The notes beneath the pieces were generated by a model. That model was given only the letters and a program-made list of their open reading frames with translations. It made no database searches and was not told where the DNA came from. This document shows, one piece after another, positions 43,101 to 45,512 of a DNA stretch of 45,512 bases (positions are counted from its first letter, which is position 1; each line of letters starts with the position of its first letter). A program made the translations under genes and the position numbers. This stretch comes from Arthrobacter sp. M4 (GTDB lineage Bacteria > Actinomycetota > Actinomycetes > Actinomycetales > Micrococcaceae): positions 1-45,512 of the forward strand of contig NZ_JAIWYX010000024.1 of assembly GCF_020251205.1 (NCBI RefSeq), given 5' to 3'.

Positions 43101-43558
43101 AGCGGGACTCCGCGTCCCTCTGCCAGTGCTTGCCGCTTTGGTGTGCCGATGAGCCGGTTCAAGGCAAGTTCCCACTCCGGCGCCTCCATGGCTTTGGCGG
43201 CAGTGCCCTGCGTAGCAGTTGCAGTTGGGTCAGCCGACAACAACTTTGCCCTCACGGATGGGTGGTCTTCGGCCGCGAAGAGGAGTGCGGCGACGTGCTT
43301 GCAGTCCTTGCGCACGGGGCAGCTGCAGATCCCCAGCGTGCAGCTCCAGCGACCGGCCTTGCGCACCAGCTTGGCCGACGTCGAATACGGAGTTTGGGCG
43401 CTGCCTCGGACCTTCCCGATCATGAGGCCGGTTCCGCCGTCGAAGGAGATCCCGCTGACGCGCCCGCCCATGGCGTACGCCAGCCCGGCGGCGAGTGAGC
43501 GGTCGTTGATGGCAGGGGTGAGTATTGCCAGTTCCCAGTCGTCTGGGTGGGAAGGCAT
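40142..43558 (-). CDS. SNF2-family DNA helicase/ATPase with SWIM zinc finger
   Basis: An 1138-aa Swi2/Snf2 ATPase. The SWIM motif CSCPVRKDCKH (residues 78-88) lies near the N-terminus. The motor starts at about 680, with Walker A DDMGLGKT at about 700, the DEAQ box in VLDEAQFVKN, and the C-terminal helicase half with ALIFSQFTGFLGKVRERL and QAVDRTHRIGQARNVMVYRL. Such proteins translocate on double-stranded DNA and displace bound proteins; the bacterial ones are poorly understood. The large central region is of the SNF2_assoc type. It is divergent from the acidic DMP19-like gene. Confidence 0.92.
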   Translation of the reverse strand: MPSHPDDWELAILTPAINDRSLAAGLAYAMGGRVSGISFDGGTGLMIGKVRGSAQTPYSTSAKLVRKAGRWSCTLGICSCPVRKDCKHVAALLFAAEDHPSVRAKLLSADPTATATQGTAAKAMEAPEWELALNRLIGTPKRQALAEGRGVPLALQFEVVEPTPNFSYSARRDPHSNVRQLRVRPVMMGAKGKWIKGDVSWTTLNYLAYRRECNEAHIEWMREFLAAHSSPDLRSYTGGGMWLVLNDFAGKNLWSMLRQASDVGVALVHTSGTEAVRLSVQPAVVGLTIARPGGTSDDATQGRALDGGLEVAPSVTVGGEPVDPSSMGLIGKPASGVFYVGAAPEQLPGVSGPETVITLAPLEGEQGEELLAFVSNGRILSIPAQDESRFLTSFYPKLRQQTEVKAADKTVQLPELAVPKLSLLANYGTDHRVRLHWEWHYAAGTLVTAQPLWRHPEDRGYRDDAEEARILEQVGRPWDVVPALGESSSGGWGTPRLAAAAELGGLDTLAFTEEVLPRLRELEDVLVETTGDIADYREAEEAPVVSISTTPTDSRDWFDLGIVITLEGEPVSFAAMFSALAAGQTRMLLPSGAHFSLDLPELHQLRSLIDEARALQDHPSKDGTLQISRFQAGLWDELAQLGVVDQQAAAWRDSVGGLLADDLTGLPLPSTLNAQLRPYQMEGFNWLGFLYRHGLGGVLADDMGLGKTVQTLALACAAKELAAKEPAPFLVVAPTSVVGNWAAEAARFAPGLDVRTVSETFAKSGTDPVEVLAAADVVITSYALFRIDYESYAALNWSALVLDEAQFVKNHQSKAYQCARKLQAPFKLAITGTPLENNLMEFWALTSIVAPGLFSSPNRFAEFYQKPVEKNGDAGRLARLRRRVRPLMMRRTKEQVIKDLPPKQEQVLEVVLNPRHQKVYQTHLQRERQKILGLIDDVNKNRFTIFRSLTHLRQLSLDPSLVDESLSGIRSSKLDVLFEQLEDIISEGHRALIFSQFTGFLGKVRERLDEEGTEYCYLDGATRNRAEVVDEFKNGSAPLFLISLKAGGFGLNLTEADYVFLLDPWWNPATEAQAVDRTHRIGQARNVMVYRLVAKDTIEEKVMALKAKKSRLFADVMEGDAMAGGALTAEDLAGLFAE

Positions 43559-43722
43559 GGTTTGGCTACTTTCGGCAGGAGGCTATCTGATCCATAGTAG
43601 TCAGCCTCAAATGGCCTCCAAACTTCGCCTGACGTTCACCTTGTCCTCAGCTCGTGGGGACGCTCCCACGCGTACGTTGAAGGTGTCCGGAGCAGTACCG
43701 CTTCCAGCAGTGAGGAAATCGC

Positions 43723-44553
43723 ATGACCAGCACCGAGTACCCCGTGGTTCTGACGGCCCGCAGCCTGCAGGGTGGCAACGAAGACGTTGTGGATGCCAAC
43801 GTGGATGTCGTGAACAGGATGTACCAGGAACTCCTCAATGATGAGGAGATCGCTCCCAACGCCCTGGCCAGCTACTACGTCGATTTCTACCTGACGCAGG
43901 CCCTGTCCGGCGGTTTCGCCCAGTACGTGTTCACCGCGCCTGAACGCGAGGAAGTGGATGCCTACGTCCGGGCAGGACTGGCGGAGATGGGCGCCAAGGC
44001 ACACCTTGAGCTGTTCAACCGCACATGCGCAGCCTTCGATGAACTCTCCGAGGACGACGCCGAGGCCTACCTGGACGGAGAACTGGACGAATCTGAGGAA
44101 GCCAGCGAGGGCGTTTTGAAGCTGGACGAACTGGATGGTGAATTCGAGTCACTCCTGGAGACGGAGGACATCATCGCCCTCAACGGCGCGTGGCTCCGCA
44201 GCCAGCCCGAACTGCTGACCCTTGAGGAAGAGGACCTCCAGGCACACATCGCCGAGCGTGTGGCCAAGATCCCCAACCTTGAAGAGCGCCGCGCCGAGGC
44301 CGAGGCGGAGGAACTCGAGAACGCGCCGGAGTTCGAAGTGATCATCCGGGAGCTGTGTAAAGTTGCCGGCTTCGAGCTCCAGAAGATCACCATGGGTGAC
44401 CCGAACTACGAGCACAACGGGGAAACCGTCCTGGCCTGGCACTTCGCCACGGACCACGGCGACTACATCATGGTGGAAGACGACGACGAGGCCTACATGC
44501 TCCGCCCGGAGACCAAGGAGATTGTTGCTGCCGTCGAGTTTGAGGAAGCCTAG
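43723..44553 (+). CDS. Very acidic protein with DMP19/DUF4375-like N-terminal region
   Basis: A 276-aa protein with very high Glu/Asp content. The segment YYVDFYLTQALSGGFAQYVF near residue 50 resembles the DMP19/DUF4375 family, some members of which mimic DNA. A strongly acidic middle (ELSEDDAEAYLDGELDESEEASEG) and an acidic C-terminus (DDDEAYMLRPETKEIVAAVEFEEA) follow. GTGAGGAA precedes the ATG. It is divergent from the SNF2 helicase gene and ends at a strong hairpin terminator. Function unknown; DNA mimicry is inference only. Confidence 0.6.
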   Translation: MTSTEYPVVLTARSLQGGNEDVVDANVDVVNRMYQELLNDEEIAPNALASYYVDFYLTQALSGGFAQYVFTAPEREEVDAYVRAGLAEMGAKAHLELFNRTCAAFDELSEDDAEAYLDGELDESEEASEGVLKLDELDGEFESLLETEDIIALNGAWLRSQPELLTLEEEDLQAHIAERVAKIPNLEERRAEAEAEELENAPEFEVIIRELCKVAGFELQKITMGDPNYEHNGETVLAWHFATDHGDYIMVEDDDEAYMLRPETKEIVAAVEFEEA

Positions 44554-44568
44554 CCTCAAATCCGATTG

Positions 44569-44612
44569 AAGTGGTGGCGCCCCCTCGTTCCGGCGAGGGG
44601 GCGTCACCACTT
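44569..44612. terminator. Bidirectional hairpin terminator
   Basis: A 19-bp stem with one G-U pair (AAGTGGTGGCGCCCCCTCG paired with CGAGGGGGCGTCACCACTT) and a six-base loop TTCCGG, followed by TTTCTTTA-like sequence. It sits between the convergent acidic protein gene and the DUF4287-like gene and can end both transcripts. Confidence 0.9.
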
Positions 44613-44614
44613 CT

Positions 44615-45208
44615 TTACGAGTTCTGCTCCAGCGCCTGGGCGAGATATCCCAGCAACTCGTCGTCGACGCCGTCCAGCGACTGCAGTCGGACTCGCCGGT
44701 CGAAGAAATCGCCCTCACGAACCTTGACGGCCTCCAGCCGCCCGGCAGCGGGCGCATCCAAACGGAGGGCGACGTCGACAGTTGTGTTGTTGGTCCGCGT
44801 CACCTGGGCGAACTTACGACGTGGAGCATGCAGGGAGACGTAGCCCTTGCGAAGCTGGATATGCACACCCTCGGTTTCCGAGGCCCAGGCCAGCACCGCG
44901 TCGGCAATGGGCCGCAGTTGAGGGTGCTGTTGGTACTGGCCATCCATCAGTTCGTCCGCATCGTGCAGCATAAAGTCCGGGTAGCCGAACAATTCCCAGG
45001 CAACCGCGAACCGCGCATAGCCGCTGATGCCGTGCTCCTCGCTCATCCATCGGCGCAGCTCCGCATCATTCCGGACACCGGCAGCGCGGGCACGTTCCAC
45101 CCACCACGCCAAGTCATGCCCTGACTTTCGGAGCAACAGTTCCTGGTTGCTGTCCACCATGTGCTGCCAGGTTCCGGCAACGGATTTTAGGTCTGGTGTC
45201 TCGGCCAT
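44615..45208 (-). CDS. DUF4287/DUF5655-domain protein
   Basis: A 197-aa protein. The N-terminal TWQHMVDSNQELLLRKSGHDLAWWVERARAAG fits DUF4287 and the C-terminal part (LRPIADAVLAWASETEGVHIQLRKGYVSLHAPRRKFAQV) fits DUF5655, a combination seen in proteins of unknown function. ATG at 45208 has GGAAG upstream; the open frame to 45364 runs through the HNH gene in another frame. It starts 11 bases after the stop of the HNH gene, on the same strand. Confidence 0.75.
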   Translation of the reverse strand: MAETPDLKSVAGTWQHMVDSNQELLLRKSGHDLAWWVERARAAGVRNDAELRRWMSEEHGISGYARFAVAWELFGYPDFMLHDADELMDGQYQQHPQLRPIADAVLAWASETEGVHIQLRKGYVSLHAPRRKFAQVTRTNNTTVDVALRLDAPAAGRLEAVKVREGDFFDRRVRLQSLDGVDDELLGYLAQALEQNS

Positions 45209-45218
45209 GCTTCCGATC

Positions 45219-45512
45219 TTAGAACGGGGGTGGTTTGGGTTGTGGCTCGTAGTTTTGGAGGAGTAGCGCGGGCGGATCGGCGGGCATGCTGAAGCTGGCT
45301 GGTTCTGTGGTGTGTTTGCGGCCGAGGGGTGAGGTCCAGCTGAGGTGGCCGGTTGGGGGCGCATGCCTGTAGCTCCACGCGCCGATGGATTTGAGCGCGT
45401 GGTGTTTGCGGCAGAGCAGGGCGAGGTTGGCTGGATCTGTTGTCCCGCCGTCCTGCCATTCGATGGTGTGGTCTGGTTCGCAGGTGCTGGCGCGTCGGGT
45501 GCAGCCGGGGAA
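45219..45512 (-). CDS. HNH endonuclease domain of a DUF222/13E12-type protein, N-terminus outside window
   Basis: Reading from the right edge, a frame without its start codon encodes FPGCTRRASTCEPDHTIEW, then QDGGTTDPANLALLCRKHHALK, and ends in a Pro-rich tail at TAA 45219. The Cys, DH and CRKHH pattern is the HNH nuclease at the C-terminus of actinobacterial DUF222/13E12-repeat proteins, which occur in many copies per genome. Only the last 97 residues are visible. Confidence 0.88.
   Translation of the reverse strand, partial: FPGCTRRASTCEPDHTIEWQDGGTTDPANLALLCRKHHALKSIGAWSYRHAPPTGHLSWTSPLGRKHTTEPASFSMPADPPALLLQNYEPQPKPPPF

Overview
The window is high-GC DNA from an actinobacterium. The best guess is an Arthrobacter-like member of the Micrococcaceae. 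The reasons are the dnaK-grpE-dnaJ-hspR operon behind HAIR operators, the zinc-finger-less DnaJ in that operon, the ECF sigma/YCII pair, an N-terminally incomplete 13E12-type HNH protein at the right edge, and frequent GTG/TTG starts with 4-base ATGA/GTGA overlaps. No tRNA, rRNA, CRISPR array, integrase or transposase was seen.

Layout. 1-4.3 kb: a MacA/MacB-type exporter operon on the minus strand (membrane-fusion protein, ATPase, FtsX-like permease, small Gly-rich membrane protein). 4.3-19.9 kb: mostly housekeeping genes, namely a PabC-like lyase, cardiolipin synthase, an NCS1 permease, a P-loop kinase/PabB fusion coupled to a low-molecular-weight phosphatase, a two-gene ABC-2 exporter, a LysE-type exporter, an ECF sigma factor with its YCII partner, a methyltransferase, two unknown membrane proteins and an AlaA-type aminotransferase.

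19.9-31.1 kb (minus strand) is the distinctive block: twelve tightly packed genes for a compact contractile injection system (CIS). In transcription order they are a DUF4255/cap-like protein, sheath, tube, a disordered repeat protein, a tube-baseplate adaptor with a degenerate LysM, a VgrG-like spike, a Cys-rich probable tip protein, a gp25-like baseplate protein, baseplate J fused to a BNR-type propeller, a tail protein I-like wedge, a membrane-anchored Cys-rich protein, and a one-pass membrane protein with two C-terminal PASTA domains. No head, lysis or integration genes accompany it. No AAA+ ATPase, tape-measure or separate fibre gene is visible. The last two genes suggest attachment to the producer's own membrane and cell wall, which is the most interesting possibility in the window.

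31.2-35.6 kb: two NAD(P)-dependent oxidoreductases divergent from a TetR regulator across a 25-bp perfect palindrome, then an MpaB/DUF2236 oxygenase-like gene and an apparently frameshifted DUF817 gene. 35.6-39.8 kb: the heat-shock operon with three HAIR sites and a long hairpin between grpE and dnaJ. 40.1-45.5 kb: a SWIM-SNF2 helicase divergent from a very acidic DMP19/DUF4375-like protein, a bidirectional terminator, a DUF4287/DUF5655-like protein, and the 3' end of a 13E12/HNH gene running off the window.

How they work together: the CIS operon reads as one transcription unit building a single machine. The heat-shock operon is self-controlled through HspR and its HAIR sites. The TetR block is probably self-regulated. 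The other genes are independent core functions. All functions are inferred from reading protein sequences without a database search.
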